Positions 18,220 to 27,427 of a stretch of DNA of 63,432 bases are shown here, one piece after another. The stretch is from CAYUVA01 sp964448115 [NCBI: uncultured bacterium] (GTDB lineage Bacteria; CAYUVA01): contig CAYUVA010000021.1 in NCBI GenBank assembly GCA_964448115.1, positions 1 through 63,432 of the forward strand, read 5' to 3'. Made by a program: the position numbers and the translations under genes. The notes beneath the pieces are model-generated. The model saw nothing but the letters and a program-made list of their open reading frames with translations, was not told the DNA's origin and did not search any database. Positions within the stretch are counted from its first letter, which is position 1. The number at the start of each line of letters is the position of its first letter.

Positions 18220-19023
18220 TTGAGGATACTGCTGATAAACGATGATGGCTTCTGGGCTCCGGGGTTGCAGCAGCTATACAGTACCTTATGCATCTCTCAT
18301 GAGGTTTTTATAGTTGCTCCTAAACATGAACAAAGCGGCTGTGCGCACGCCTGCACCCTTGATAAGCCTATCAGAACCGAGAAGATGTATCTTGATGGTG
18401 CATTGATAGGGTATGCTGTTGATGGCAAGCCTGCCGACTGCGTCAAGTATGCACTTTCTATGGTATATAAAGAACCTCCTGACTTGATAATATCAGGGAT
18501 AAACAGCGGTTGTAACACTGGTATCAATATCCTTTATAGCGGCACAGTCGCCGCAGCACTAGAGGGAGCCATTTATGGCTTTCCTTCCATGGCGGTGAGC
18601 CATTGCACATCTCGGCGCCAACACCTTAAGGCGGCTGTCAAGATAACTGAGCGACTTGCTGAGAATTACTTTGATCTTAATATTGCTAAGAATATTGTTC
18701 TGAATGTCAATATACCAGCTATCCCCCTGGAAGAGATGAAAGGGATTATGATAACCAGGCAAGGAATGTATCGCTACCTGGACCGCTTCGATAGGAGAAC
18801 AGATCCCAAGCAGAGGGAGTACTTTTGGCTTGTCGGCGAGGATGAATTCAAGACAAACGATCCCAGGGACGACGAGATGGCGGTTAGAAATGGATTCATA
18901 TCCGTTACACCCATATCTTACGAGCTTACCGCTTTTAACACCTTTGAAGATATGAAAGATATGGAGGCTGATATGAGAGGTAGTTTCCTAGATCTTCTGA
19001 AGGAAACTCCAAGCACTAGTTGA
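18220..19023 (+). CDS. surE: 5'-nucleotidase SurE
   Basis: This metal-dependent nucleoside-monophosphate phosphatase has 267 residues, typical of SurE. The metal site is visible: NDDG at residues 7-10, the Ser in QSGC near 41, and the Asn in GINSG near 93. The phosphate-binding region ILYSGTVAAALEG follows. The start is TTG 18220, with GGAG upstream; starting here puts ILLINDDG at the N terminus as in all family members. It is followed after 31 nt by a glycosyltransferase, probably in the same transcript. Confidence 0.95.
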   Translation: MRILLINDDGFWAPGLQQLYSTLCISHEVFIVAPKHEQSGCAHACTLDKPIRTEKMYLDGALIGYAVDGKPADCVKYALSMVYKEPPDLIISGINSGCNTGINILYSGTVAAALEGAIYGFPSMAVSHCTSRRQHLKAAVKITERLAENYFDLNIAKNIVLNVNIPAIPLEEMKGIMITRQGMYRYLDRFDRRTDPKQREYFWLVGEDEFKTNDPRDDEMAVRNGFISVTPISYELTAFNTFEDMKDMEADMRGSFLDLLKETPSTS

Positions 19024-19054
19024 AGAATTTTCACTTAATTATGTAGTAATAGCT

Positions 19055-20038
19055 ATGTCCATAAAACAGGAAATGATACCGGATTCCACTGAGCCAACAC
19101 TTGATCTGAGCGTGGTTATTCCCATATTCAACGAAGAGGAAAACCTCGCTTGGCTCATGGATGAGCTTTATAAAGTGCTCAAGGAGAACGAGTATAGCTA
19201 CGAGGTCATCGCGGTGGATGACGGCAGCACAGATAGCTCGTACAACCAACTTATAAAACTTAAGGAGCGTTACCAGAACCTGATTATAATAAGACTTCGG
19301 CGCAATTTCGGTCAGACACCAGCGCTTTCCGCAGGCTTTCATAATGCCAGAGGTAGGATAATCGTTACCATCGATGCGGATATGCAAAATGATCCCCAAG
19401 ATATTCCAGCTTTGATCGAAAAGCTCAAACAAGGATATGATCTAGTCTCCGGGTGGCGTGCACACCGCAAGGATCCAGCATTAACTCGAATTTTGCCATC
19501 AAGGTTTGCAAACTGGCTGATAAGCAAGATTACCGGTGTAAAACTTCACGATCACGGCTGCACGCTCAAGGCTTACCACAACGAGGTCATCGCTAACATA
19601 CCCCTCTATGGCGAGATGCATCGCTTTTTGCCTCCATTAGCGCAATGGGTTGGAGCCAAGATAGCAGAGCTTCCAGTTAATCATCATCCAAGAAGATATG
19701 GCAAATCGAAGTATGGACTGAAAAGGACTTTGGGAGTTATATTAGATCTAATAACCGTAAAATTCCTTATGAGCTACAGCACCAGCCCGATCCGAATATT
19801 TGGCGCCTGGGGTTTGTACTCTATCATCCTGGGGATAATAAGCGGGATCGCAACCGTAGTAATGCGCATATTGGAGATTCGTACAATGACGCGAAATCCC
19901 CTGCTCACAGTTACAGCTATACTTATTATCGTCGGCTTTCAGTTCATTGTTTTGGGGCTGCTCGGCGAGATCAACATACGCACCTACTTTGAATCCCAGC
20001 GAAAACCTATATATATAATTAGAAACATAGTCCGATAA
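19055..20038 (+). CDS. GT2 polyprenyl-phosphate sugar transferase (DPM1/GtrB-like)
   Basis: The 327-residue protein starts with the GT2 fold (VVIPIFNEEENL), has the nucleotide-binding VDDGSTD and the DxD motif DADMQNDP, and HDHGCTLKAY near 168. Two transmembrane helices at about 245-265 and 285-310 complete the GtrB/dolichol-phosphate mannose synthase-like layout. Such enzymes move a hexose from a nucleotide sugar to a polyprenyl phosphate on the cytoplasmic face, feeding GT-C enzymes that work outside. Two large GT-C-type membrane proteins at 53-57 kb are possible users of its product. The sugar is not predictable. Confidence 0.9.
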   Translation: MSIKQEMIPDSTEPTLDLSVVIPIFNEEENLAWLMDELYKVLKENEYSYEVIAVDDGSTDSSYNQLIKLKERYQNLIIIRLRRNFGQTPALSAGFHNARGRIIVTIDADMQNDPQDIPALIEKLKQGYDLVSGWRAHRKDPALTRILPSRFANWLISKITGVKLHDHGCTLKAYHNEVIANIPLYGEMHRFLPPLAQWVGAKIAELPVNHHPRRYGKSKYGLKRTLGVILDLITVKFLMSYSTSPIRIFGAWGLYSIILGIISGIATVVMRILEIRTMTRNPLLTVTAILIIVGFQFIVLGLLGEINIRTYFESQRKPIYIIRNIVR

Positions 20039-20340
20039 AACTCAAAAAGCGGAATTCACCACAGAGACCAAGTTATCGAGTTCTTGCTGTAGCGATAATC
20101 TGTGCATTTTACAAATAGAGAATTCATATTTTTTAATAACTTACAGCTCTCAACTGTCAAACCCAGGAGGGAACTAAAGGAGTGTATTAACCTTGTAGTT
20201 TTGTATCCGAAAAGGGCTTTGAGAGCTGGCTGAGAACAAAGGATTAGAGCATGAGAAGATGAAAGAGGAGTTCAAGGAATGGCTTACCGTTAGATCCTTA
20301 CGATTAGATCCTAAAATCTTCGGCAGATCACCTTCCCCCG
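20039..20340. other. Intergenic, no gene recognised
   Basis: This 302-nt spacer lies between convergent genes. A stop-to-stop frame at about 20229-20350 on the plus strand (ELAENKGLEHEKMKEEF) has a protein-like helical composition and could be the tail of a lost gene, but no family is recognised. TTAGATCC occurs twice close together near 20290-20312. No convincing terminator is seen. Confidence 0.4.
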
Positions 20341-21024
20341 CTAGTGGATGACGAAGACCTCCGGCTGGGAGATCGTCCAGGAATAGCCGATCGGCTGCGT
20401 GAAGTCGCTGGCGTAAAGATAGACATCCTTGATTATCTTCCAGTCCCTGGAATCATCGACCAGGATCAGCACCAGAGTATTGATCCCCTCGCTGAGGACA
20501 CCCGCCTTGCCATCTATATCAACATTCAGGTCATGCTTCGTGGAGTGTTCGCCAAGGTCTCGATAGCCTATTATGTGCCGGTTGCATAGGATCGCCAAGC
20601 CGTCATCGACCCTGCCGACATTGAGATAAACCGTGCCCTCAAATTCGCCGGGGAGCTTGAACCGGGTCAAGGCATAAGTATAGGTCGCCTCGTTGAAGGT
20701 TGATAGATCGGTGTCATAGTCGATGAAGAACTCGTCCTGGTTGAAGTTCTCGGTAATATTGCCAAGGATGAAATCGACCAACTGTCCCCAGAGCGCCTCT
20801 TTATCGGAGCCATCGCCGATCATAAGCCCCTGCGTGCCGGATGGCTCGTACCTGAACAGGATGGGATCTCCGTGTCGGCTTATCTTCCACTCCTCGTTAT
20901 CGGTCTTATATACATAAGGGTCCTCGTAGATCTGCCATTTTACAGGGATCACTTCCTGGCAGAGTGACCAGGCTGCCGTCATCACGGTTAGCATGGTTGC
21001 TATAAAGAAGGCTTTTTTAATCAT
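20341..21024 (-). CDS. Exported protein of unknown function, possible carbohydrate-binding-like fold
   Basis: The 227-residue protein has a signal peptide (MIKKAFFIATMLTVMTAAWS, cut before QEVIPV). The second half is predicted beta-rich, with the pattern 'Y.Y...F.LP..F.GTVYLNVGRVDDGLAILCN' then 'DLNVDIDGKAG...GINTLVLILVDDSRDW'. That order of strands resembles galactose-binding-like jelly rolls, but this is a pattern judgement, not a family match. It shares its direction with the lipoprotein gene 125 nt upstream and may be co-transcribed. No enzymatic motif is seen. Confidence 0.75.
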   Translation of the reverse strand: MIKKAFFIATMLTVMTAAWSLCQEVIPVKWQIYEDPYVYKTDNEEWKISRHGDPILFRYEPSGTQGLMIGDGSDKEALWGQLVDFILGNITENFNQDEFFIDYDTDLSTFNEATYTYALTRFKLPGEFEGTVYLNVGRVDDGLAILCNRHIIGYRDLGEHSTKHDLNVDIDGKAGVLSEGINTLVLILVDDSRDWKIIKDVYLYASDFTQPIGYSWTISQPEVFVIH

Positions 21025-21148
21025 CGTTAGCTCCTTTCATCTTTAATAAGCATGATAGCGCACAAATTCTGCCATGTAAAGTAAGTTCAATGCACAACTA
21101 ATCTGTTTTCCACCAACCGGTCAAATCTGGGTACGCTTTATTATTTCT

Positions 21149-21754
21149 TCAGCAATTGAAGTCGCATTCGTGGCTTATCCAGTTGCCATCGAGCAAGCCG
21201 TTGCACCAGCAGTCCATATTGTAGCCTAAAGCCTCGCCCCAGCCATGAAATTCAACTGTTCCGCTCATATTGCCTTGTTCATCAATGGTGATGTCTGCTG
21301 AAAGATATACAGTTACTCCCTCGAATTCATCAGGCTCGAGGGTCAGCTCGATGTGTATTACATCGCCTGTGTAGGTAGTCTGGTATGGGAAACGGTAGCA
21401 GAATCCCATGGACTGGACCTCGATGAAGCCGTATAGTCTTTCACTATCCAGGTTGACCTGCACTAATCCGTGGATGGTTCTCACAATGTTTAATATTGTT
21501 TCGCAATCGTAAGAACCACCTGCTCCCCAACAGCCATCAAGATTGATCAGCAAAGAATAACAACCCTCGATCCCCTCGTGAGGTATGGTGGGGGTCGGGA
21601 TAGGCGAAGGATTCGGGGTTTGCGTCCCTTCGGGGGAGTTTTGACTGCTATAGCTATCGCTGTCATTATCCTCGCATGAGATGATCAAGAAAAATGACAT
21701 TGATACAGCCAGGGCTATCGCTATAGTAAGTATCTTGTTCTTATTCATGTTCAT
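21149..21754 (-). CDS. Lipoprotein with Pro-rich linker, unknown function
   Basis: A 201-residue protein whose N terminus ends in a lipobox (FLIISC, residues 22-27), followed by an Asp/Ser-rich stretch and a short Pro-Thr linker (NPSPIPTPTIP). The remaining 140 residues hold eight or so cysteines, including GCYSLL, DGCWGAGGSYDC and CWCNGLLDGNW, implying disulfides. Asp follows Glu after the lipidated Cys, so the final membrane location is unclear. No family is recognised. It lies 73 bases upstream of tRNA-Lys in reverse coordinates, on the same strand as the tRNA. Confidence 0.8.
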   Translation of the reverse strand: MNMNKNKILTIAIALAVSMSFFLIISCEDNDSDSYSSQNSPEGTQTPNPSPIPTPTIPHEGIEGCYSLLINLDGCWGAGGSYDCETILNIVRTIHGLVQVNLDSERLYGFIEVQSMGFCYRFPYQTTYTGDVIHIELTLEPDEFEGVTVYLSADITIDEQGNMSGTVEFHGWGEALGYNMDCWCNGLLDGNWISHECDFNC

Positions 21755-21787
21755 CCATTCCTCGCGTATTATTATTGTCTTTCTGAA

Positions 21788-21860
<73 letters not shown>

Positions 21861-21940
21861 AAGTATCTAAAATCAAGTATTTTTACTTGTTTTATCTTTT
21901 CTTTTTTCCTCTTGTTGTCCCAATAGCGTCCAAACCTTAT

Positions 21941-22108
21941 CTAAACTCCTTCATAAACTCCCAGGCACTCACCCTTGACTATCTTAGTCTGTACATCCGA
22001 TAATACCTGCTCTGCAAGTTTCTTTGAGGGACAAACCGTCTTGCGTTTCCGTTTACCCTTGTAGTAATAGTCGATGTACCAGTTATTTCCCTTCATATAT
22101 ACACCCAT
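21941..22108 (-). pseudogene. Truncated tyrosine integrase, N-terminal fragment
   Basis: Starting at ATG 22108, the 55 residues (GVYMKGNNWYIDYYYKGKRK, then PSKKLAEQVLSDVQTKIVKGECLGVYEGV) match the N-terminal arm-binding domain of phage-type tyrosine recombinases. A stop follows where the core-binding domain should begin, and no catalytic Arg/Tyr domain is found before the tRNA 80 nt away. It is therefore the remnant of an integrated element at tRNA-Lys. Some extension upstream in the same frame to 22141 is probably not translated. Confidence 0.65.
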
Positions 22109-22300
22109 TGCAATGAAGAAGTATAATAGATTCCAATTCAAAAAGCAACTTCACTTTAGATTTTTTTAAGAGAAACTCTCTCTTATCTAAGCCTTTCCTT
22201 TGTCCTTCCAGCCACTTGTCCAGCTTGCCGACTTTGACTACCGGTACCTTGCCCATGCTAACCCATTCATACAAGGCGATCCATACCTTCGGAATATAAA
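22083..22300 (-). pseudogene. Decayed excisionase-like helix-turn-helix gene
   Basis: The frame gives VWIALYEWVSMGKVPVVKVG then KLDKWLEGQRKG. This is the layout of excisionase/MerR-type small DNA-binding proteins (a wing of 'GKIP.IKVG', then 'I..WLE.Q'), but about ten residues between the two parts are missing. No good start codon or ribosome-binding site precedes it. It overlaps the integrase fragment in another frame; in intact elements such a gene precedes the integrase. Both are best read as one decayed element. Confidence 0.5.
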
Positions 22301-22430
22301 AGCAATATAGACGATGGAAAGTTTCTCGTTTTTTAATTTCTTGTTTCTTGTTTCAGTTATGGCATGCCTAACCCCCAAAGAAATTAAGGTTTTGAGAATG
22401 GATCGCCGGCTTTTGAAGTGGTTCAATACG

Positions 22431-22485
22431 CCTTTATCACTTTATCACGGTATCACTTCTTCTTTGTGCCTTTGTGCCTTTGTAG
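22431..22485. repeat. Short tandem TATCAC / CTTTGTG repeat cluster
   Basis: TATCAC occurs three times (CCTTTATCAC, TTTATCAC, GGTATCAC) and is followed by GTGCCTTTGTG units. The segment from about 22449, GGTATCACTTC followed by TCTT.GTGCCTTTGTG, recurs with two changes at 61356-61384. It lies in the spacer ahead of the riboflavin operon. No FMN riboswitch signature was found in this spacer. Confidence 0.5.
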
Positions 22486-22571
22486 CTCAATAACCTTCAA
22501 CCACCACTAAGCTCATTTGTCTTTTATGGCTTTGTATATTAAGATATCTCCGCTAAAAAGCGAGATGTTCG

Positions 22572-23255
22572 ATGTTTACAGGATTGATAGAAGAATTAGG
22601 CAGGCTTGAGAAGCTTGAAGCCGCAAAGGATGGCAAGGTCATCCGCATCGCCTGCCAGAAAGTGATTAAGGGCAGCAAGGTCGGCGATAGCATAGCTGTA
22701 AATGGGGTCTGCCTTACTATAACCAGGTTGCTTGCAAATGGCTTCGAGGCTTATGTATCATCGGAGAGCATGAAGGTGAGCGTCCTGGGTAAGCTTCCCA
22801 TCGGCGCTAGGGCCAACCTGGAACGGGCAATTATGTCGAACACTCGCATGGGGGGGCACATGGTGCTGGGACATGTCGATGGCATTGGTTTCATTGAAGA
22901 GCTGAGCCAATTGGGCGAGTCGCACAAGCTGGTAGTGCGATATCCTTTGCACCTGGGCAGATACCTTGTAAGTAAAGGCTCGGTTTGTATCGATGGCATC
23001 AGCCTCACCTTGAATGCCATAAATGATGCCACCATGGAAATAAATATCATCCCTCAGACATTCAATGCGACCAATCTACAGTATGTTAAGCCTGGTTGCC
23101 CGGTTAATATCGAGGTCGATATAATTGCAAAGTATGTAGAGAGATTGCTTTTAGCTGGCTTGGAGCCATCTTCCACTGGTGATGTAGAAGATGCCTACCA
23201 GGCGAGAAAAACGGTTACCTACGACCTGTTGAAACGATATGGATATGTGAAATGA
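22572..23255 (+). CDS. ribE: Riboflavin synthase, alpha chain
   Basis: It dismutates two 6,7-dimethyl-8-ribityllumazine to riboflavin. The N terminus MFTGLIEELG is diagnostic. Two lumazine-binding repeats are visible: VGDSIAVNGVCLTI with MGGHMVLGHVDGIG, then KGSVCIDGISLTLN with FNATNL. At 227 residues it is slightly longer than usual, with a C-terminal extension ending LLKRYGYVK. It is the first gene of ribE-ribBA-ribH, and its stop overlaps the ribBA start (ATGA). ribD is not in the window. Confidence 0.97.
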   Translation: MFTGLIEELGRLEKLEAAKDGKVIRIACQKVIKGSKVGDSIAVNGVCLTITRLLANGFEAYVSSESMKVSVLGKLPIGARANLERAIMSNTRMGGHMVLGHVDGIGFIEELSQLGESHKLVVRYPLHLGRYLVSKGSVCIDGISLTLNAINDATMEINIIPQTFNATNLQYVKPGCPVNIEVDIIAKYVERLLLAGLEPSSTGDVEDAYQARKTVTYDLLKRYGYVK

Positions 23256-24502
23256 GCTTCAAGGAACACTTTGCGAGCATAGAGGAGGCGCTGGAAGACT
23301 TCAAACAAGGGAAGTTCTTGATCGTGGTCGATGACCCGGATCGCGAGAACGAGGGTGATCTTACCATCGCAGCCGAGAAGGTTACCCCAGAGGCGATCAA
23401 CTTCATGGCAAAGTACGGCAGGGGTCTGATCTGCCTCCCCATGACACGCCAACGATTGGAAGAGCTGGAGATTCCACTAATGGTACGGGATAATACCGCG
23501 CCGTTCAATACCGCATTCACCGTCTCCATCGAGGCTAAATGCGGTGTCAGCACCGGCATCTCGGCAGCGGATCGAGCCTGCACGGTAAAGGTAGCGATCG
23601 ATCCCAAGACCAAGCCCTCGGATATCGCTCGCCCTGGACACATGTTTCCCTTGATGGCAAAGGATGGGGGAGTTTTGAAGCGTGCCGGTCAGACCGAGGC
23701 GGCGGTGGACCTGGCAAGGCTTGCCGGGCTATATCCGGCTGGGGTTATCTGCGAGATCATGAATGAAGACGGCACCATGGCTAGGGTTCCAGACTTGATT
23801 GAATTCTCCAAGAAACATGGCATCAAGATCATAGCCGTTGAGGACTTAATCGCCTATCGCCTAAAGACCGAGCGCTTTGTCAATTGCATCGCTACTGCAA
23901 AACTGCCAACCAAGTTCGGTGATTTCAAGGTCAGATGCTATGAGAACACGCTTGATGGCGAGGTGCATGTCGCGATATTCAAGGGCGATCTGAAGAAGGA
24001 TGGGGTGCTGGTGCGAGTACATTCCCAGTGCCTGACCGGAGATGTATTCCATAGCGCTCGCTGCGACTGTGGCGAGCAGCTTACCAGAGCCATGCAGCTC
24101 ATCGAGAAGGAGGGAGCAGGGGCTGTGGTTTACCTGATGCAGGAAGGAAGGGGAATCGGCTTGGCAAACAAGCTGAAGGCTTATGTTCTCCAGGACAACG
24201 GCAGGGATACGGTGGAGGCGAACCTGGCCTTGGGGTTCAAGGCTGATGAGAGGGATTACGGTGTAGGTGCCCAGATACTTCATGACCTTGGGGTAAGGAA
24301 GATCAGGCTGCTGACCAACAATCCCAAAAAATATGTTAGCATAAGGGGGTATGGTATAGATATCATCGAGCGAGTGCCCTTGGAGACACCACCAAGCAAG
24401 CATAATATAAAATACTTGATTACTAAGAAGGACAAGCTGGGACACCTGCTTCTCAATCTACCCGAGGGGGTTAACCATAATGACGAAGATAAAAAGGATT
24501 GA
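23252..24502 (+). CDS. ribBA: Bifunctional DHBP synthase / GTP cyclohydrolase II
   Basis: This 416-residue cytoplasmic protein supplies both riboflavin precursors. Residues 1-205 are RibB ([23 protein letters not shown]), making 3,4-dihydroxy-2-butanone 4-phosphate from ribulose 5-phosphate. Residues 206-416 are RibA, with zinc ligands in [18 protein letters not shown] and the loop [14 protein letters not shown], opening GTP. One deviation: the RibB motif usually read as GHTEA is RAGQTEA here. Some RibBA proteins share this Gln, so activity is not excluded. It is coupled to ribE by a 4-nt overlap and overlaps ribH by 23 nt. Confidence 0.96.
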   Translation: MSFKEHFASIEEALEDFKQGKFLIVVDDPDRENEGDLTIAAEKVTPEAINFMAKYGRGLICLPMTRQRLEELEIPLMVRDNTAPFNTAFTVSIEAKCGVSTGISAADRACTVKVAIDPKTKPSDIARPGHMFPLMAKDGGVLKRAGQTEAAVDLARLAGLYPAGVICEIMNEDGTMARVPDLIEFSKKHGIKIIAVEDLIAYRLKTERFVNCIATAKLPTKFGDFKVRCYENTLDGEVHVAIFKGDLKKDGVLVRVHSQCLTGDVFHSARCDCGEQLTRAMQLIEKEGAGAVVYLMQEGRGIGLANKLKAYVLQDNGRDTVEANLALGFKADERDYGVGAQILHDLGVRKIRLLTNNPKKYVSIRGYGIDIIERVPLETPPSKHNIKYLITKKDKLGHLLLNLPEGVNHNDEDKKD

Positions 24503-24950
24503 AGGGATAATCAGCGCCGAGGGGAAGCGCATCGGCATAGTTGCCAGTCGCTTCAACGATTTCATCACAGAGCGGCTGATCGAAGGATGCCTGGATGCCT
24601 TGCTCAGGCACAATGCTGACCCGCAGAATATAACTGTAGTCAAGGTACCTGGCGCCTTTGAGATACCATCGGTAGCGAAACGGATGGCACTAAGCGGCAA
24701 TTATGATGCGGTGATATGCCTTGGATGTGTTATTCGCGGGGATACTCCCCATTTTGAATATGTAGCTGCCGAGGTTGCCAAGGGGGTAGCCCTGGTCAAC
24801 CTGGAGGCTTCGCTGCCGGTCATCTTCGGAGTGATCACCGCGGATACAATCGAGCAGGCTATCGAGCGTGCGGGGACAAAGGCAGGCAACAAAGGAGCTG
24901 ATGCTGCCATTTCAGCCATGGAGACGATAAGCATCTATCATCAGATATAG
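24480..24950 (+). CDS. ribH: 6,7-dimethyl-8-ribityllumazine synthase
   Basis: It condenses 5-amino-6-ribitylaminouracil with DHBP to lumazine. At 156 residues it has the family's normal length. Substrate-binding segments are SRFNDFIT near residue 20, VPGAFEIP near 58, [15 protein letters not shown] near 82 (containing the catalytic His), and [12 protein letters not shown] near 115. The start lies inside the end of ribBA. The protein usually forms pentamers or icosahedral shells that enclose riboflavin synthase, encoded two genes upstream. Confidence 0.97.
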   Translation: MTKIKRIEGIISAEGKRIGIVASRFNDFITERLIEGCLDALLRHNADPQNITVVKVPGAFEIPSVAKRMALSGNYDAVICLGCVIRGDTPHFEYVAAEVAKGVALVNLEASLPVIFGVITADTIEQAIERAGTKAGNKGADAAISAMETISIYHQI

Positions 24951-25080
24951 TGATTCAAAGTGCCTGATATGACTGTAACCTGATTCGGATTTAGTTAAGT
25001 ATCATATTATTGTCTTTATCTATTAGCAAGACTTACTTATAATCTAATGATAGATAATCACAAAAAAGTGGGATAGTTCC

Positions 25081-25503
25081 TTGGGTAAACGAAGAAAAGC
25101 CAGAGAGTTTGCCGTGCAGATACTCTACATGATCGAGGTGGGCGGCAACCATAATCTGAGCCAAGCCTTCGAGGACTTCTACACGCTAAAAAAAGCAGAG
25201 CCTGAAGAGAAGAAATATACTAAAAAACTGGTGCTTAGCGTATATGAGAACCTGCCCAGGATAGATGAAATAATAAAGAAGCATATCGAAAACTGGCGAT
25301 TGGAAAGGTTATCCATTGTCGATAAAAATATCCTCAGGATCGCTATCCAGGAGATGATATCTGGGGATGATATACCTATGACCGTCTCCATAAATGAGGC
25401 GATAGAGATCGCAAAGAAGTTCGGCGATACAAAGTCTGGAATGTTCGTCAACGGAGTTCTGGACTCGATAAAAAAGGATCTGAGACAAAGAAAAGGCTCT
25501 TAA
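25081..25503 (+). CDS. nusB: Transcription antitermination factor NusB
   Basis: This small helical RNA-binding protein acts with NusE (S10) at boxA in rRNA antitermination. The 140 residues match NusB throughout: RRKAREFAVQILYMIE at the N terminus, and IDEIIKKHIENWRLERLSIVDKNILRIA and SINEAIEIAKKFGDTKS in the C-terminal half. The start is TTG 25081, with GGGA nearby. The rib operon followed by nusB is a common bacterial arrangement. The 130-nt gap after ribH could hold its own promoter, but none stands out. Confidence 0.95.
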   Translation: MGKRRKAREFAVQILYMIEVGGNHNLSQAFEDFYTLKKAEPEEKKYTKKLVLSVYENLPRIDEIIKKHIENWRLERLSIVDKNILRIAIQEMISGDDIPMTVSINEAIEIAKKFGDTKSGMFVNGVLDSIKKDLRQRKGS

Positions 25504-25568
25504 TTTTTATTGAATTTTCTTTGTGATTTATGGATAATTAACCATTCAGTGTTAAAGAACAACGCAGT

Positions 25569-26294
25569 ATGAGATATTATATAATCTCTGACATCCACGG
25601 CAACCTGGAGGGGCTTGAAAGAGCCTTGCAGGATATAGAGTCCGACCTGCCCGGAGAAGTCATATGCCTCGGTGATGTTGTCGGCTACGGTCCGGATCCC
25701 AACGAATGCTGCCGGGTTATAAAGGAGAAAGCCTCGGTTACAATACTTGGTAACCACGATGAATCGGTGATAGAGGATGTGGATCTCTCCTATTTCAATC
25801 CCTTTGCCAGGGAGGCGATCCTGTGGACTAAGCAGAGCCTGACCGAGGAAAGCCTTGATTTTTTACGCAGCCTCCCCCTCATGCATAACACTGAGCACGC
25901 ATGTTTCGTCCATGCAACTCCCTTGCAGCCCGAAGAGTGGAACTATATCTTCAACTTCGAGGAGGCATTAGCCAACTTCCGCATGATACAGCAAAAGGTC
26001 TGCTTCATCGGGCACTCGCACCAGCCGATGCTGCTCGGATACGATGGCAGGCAGATAATTATCCACAAGTCAAATACGCTAGAGCCAAAGGATAGCCTTA
26101 AATATATAATCAATGTCGGCTCCGTGGGACAGCCGAGGGATGGAGATCCAAGGCTATCTTATGCCGTCTATGACTCGGACTCGAAGAGCTGTCAGATTCG
26201 ACGCCTCGCTTACGATATACAAAAAACTCAGGATAAGATGCGAAAGGCGGGTCTGAACGAGTTCTTGATCGAAAGATTATCCATTGGTAGATAG
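25569..26294 (+). CDS. Metallophosphoesterase, YfcE/diadenosine-tetraphosphatase-like
   Basis: A 241-residue calcineurin-fold phosphoesterase. All dimetal motifs are in order: DIHGN at 8-12, GDVVGYGPDP near 38, GNHD near 64, HATP near 117 and GHSHQP near 151. Proteins of this form, with VGYGPDP and INVGSVGQPRD, hydrolyse phosphodiesters or phosphomonoesters in the cytoplasm. The natural substrate is not known. It sits 65 nt downstream of nusB and 11 nt before the transglutaminase-like gene, so is probably co-transcribed with the latter. Confidence 0.9.
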   Translation: MRYYIISDIHGNLEGLERALQDIESDLPGEVICLGDVVGYGPDPNECCRVIKEKASVTILGNHDESVIEDVDLSYFNPFAREAILWTKQSLTEESLDFLRSLPLMHNTEHACFVHATPLQPEEWNYIFNFEEALANFRMIQQKVCFIGHSHQPMLLGYDGRQIIIHKSNTLEPKDSLKYIINVGSVGQPRDGDPRLSYAVYDSDSKSCQIRRLAYDIQKTQDKMRKAGLNEFLIERLSIGR

Positions 26295-26305
26295 CACTAC
26301 CATAC

Positions 26306-27145
26306 ATGAAACCACCTGTTTCGATACAGCATTGCACCTTAGCAAATGGCGCTGCAACACCCTTTCTCAGTATCTTATTTCTTATTATGCCCTGCCAACT
26401 CTGCGCTGATACATTTATCGTGTGCGGAATCCAGGAGGCAAGATTCGTTTTAGCTGGGCAACCAGCAAAAGTATTTGACTATCAAAATAGAGTCTTCAGC
26501 CAAAGGGTCAATATATTGAATGATCGAAGATCGGTCGCCATCACTATCAATGCTAACCCAATAAAATCAAGAGCCGTGCTCGATGCTTCAGTTAAAAATC
26601 CTAAGAAGGAATATCCTTCGCTAGTTCGTAAAGTGGCGAGCAATTTTGCTGAACAATCTTATTATAAGGTCGATTATATCCATAAGGCTTTCAACTGGAT
26701 CGCTGCCAACTTTAGCTATCAAAACACCATCCTGGACGATGGTCAACAGCTTTCCAATGTAATTGCTACAAGAAGGGGCAACTGTGTGGGACTGTCCAAA
26801 CTCTTCGAGGCTCTGCTGGAATATGTTGGCATAAAGACCAGAGGTGTACACGGCGCGCTTTATATCCCGAATGGAGAGGAAGGAAAACTGGTATTGCACC
26901 GCTTCAGCGAGGTATTCATCGAGGATATCGGATGGATATTCTATGACATCCAGAGCCAGCGAGGTTTTGTCGATGCCAATCACCTGGTATTCTTCATCGA
27001 GAGTACGCAGTTGGAGAAAGAATATATCATTGACCAGGGATCCAAGCTGACAGGGAAAAGGCTTCTATTCAAGGATAATCTAGAACTGATACAGAGGCTT
27101 AAGGGAATGGATCCCCTGATTATCAGCCTGGCGGTTAATCTGTAA
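26306..27145 (+). CDS. Exported transglutaminase-like cysteine protease-fold protein
   Basis: A 279-residue protein with a hydrophobic N-terminal segment (FLSILFLIMPCQLC) that may be a signal peptide. The middle has the transglutaminase-like triad in order: Cys in RRGNCVGLSKLFEALL near 158, His in LHRFSEVFIEDIGW near 198, and Asp in WIFYDIQS near 214. This fold covers proteases, peptide N-glycanases and crosslinking enzymes; which reaction applies here is not clear. The C-terminal 60 residues are helical and unrecognised. An envelope role is likely if the leader is cleaved. Confidence 0.82.
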   Translation: MKPPVSIQHCTLANGAATPFLSILFLIMPCQLCADTFIVCGIQEARFVLAGQPAKVFDYQNRVFSQRVNILNDRRSVAITINANPIKSRAVLDASVKNPKKEYPSLVRKVASNFAEQSYYKVDYIHKAFNWIAANFSYQNTILDDGQQLSNVIATRRGNCVGLSKLFEALLEYVGIKTRGVHGALYIPNGEEGKLVLHRFSEVFIEDIGWIFYDIQSQRGFVDANHLVFFIESTQLEKEYIIDQGSKLTGKRLLFKDNLELIQRLKGMDPLIISLAVNL

Positions 27146-27427
27146 AAGAGTAAATCTCATAAGAAAAAGACAATAGATGTGCAAGGTGTGTGGTTTCCTT
27201 TTGATAGAGGGGACATTCTGAACATCCCTTCTATAAGAGGGGTGCTCCACCAAGGGGGGCGGGGTGTTAATGGACTTGGGGCTTAAGAAGTGAGAGAGCA
27301 GGGGAAAGTGATAGGTGATAGGTGATAAAGGATCGACAGATAACAATGCTCAACACCCGAACAGGTGGGGACGATTCCTCGCTATAGGCGAGTCACTGAC
27401 CGCTCGCTCACGCTCACGGATCGGGAA
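27146..27427. other. Repeat-rich spacer
   Basis: This stretch holds two GAGGGG direct repeats flanking CCCTTCTATAAG near 27208-27243, a G-rich run near 27254-27268, a tandem GTGATAG cluster at 27305-27331 (the complement of the TATCAC clusters elsewhere), and at 27396-27418 an exact inverted copy of the segment at 7052-7074. Open frames through it are not convincing genes until the oxidoreductase fragment begins at 27428. Confidence 0.5.

Noticed and set aside
22238-22426. 62-residue leftward ORF near the integrase remnant
   Set aside because: It has no start signal or recognisable motif and overlaps the excisionase-like fragment in a different frame.
22300-22571. FMN riboswitch ahead of ribE
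   Set aside because: None of the conserved RFN segments is recognisable; the spacer is AT-rich with short repeats.
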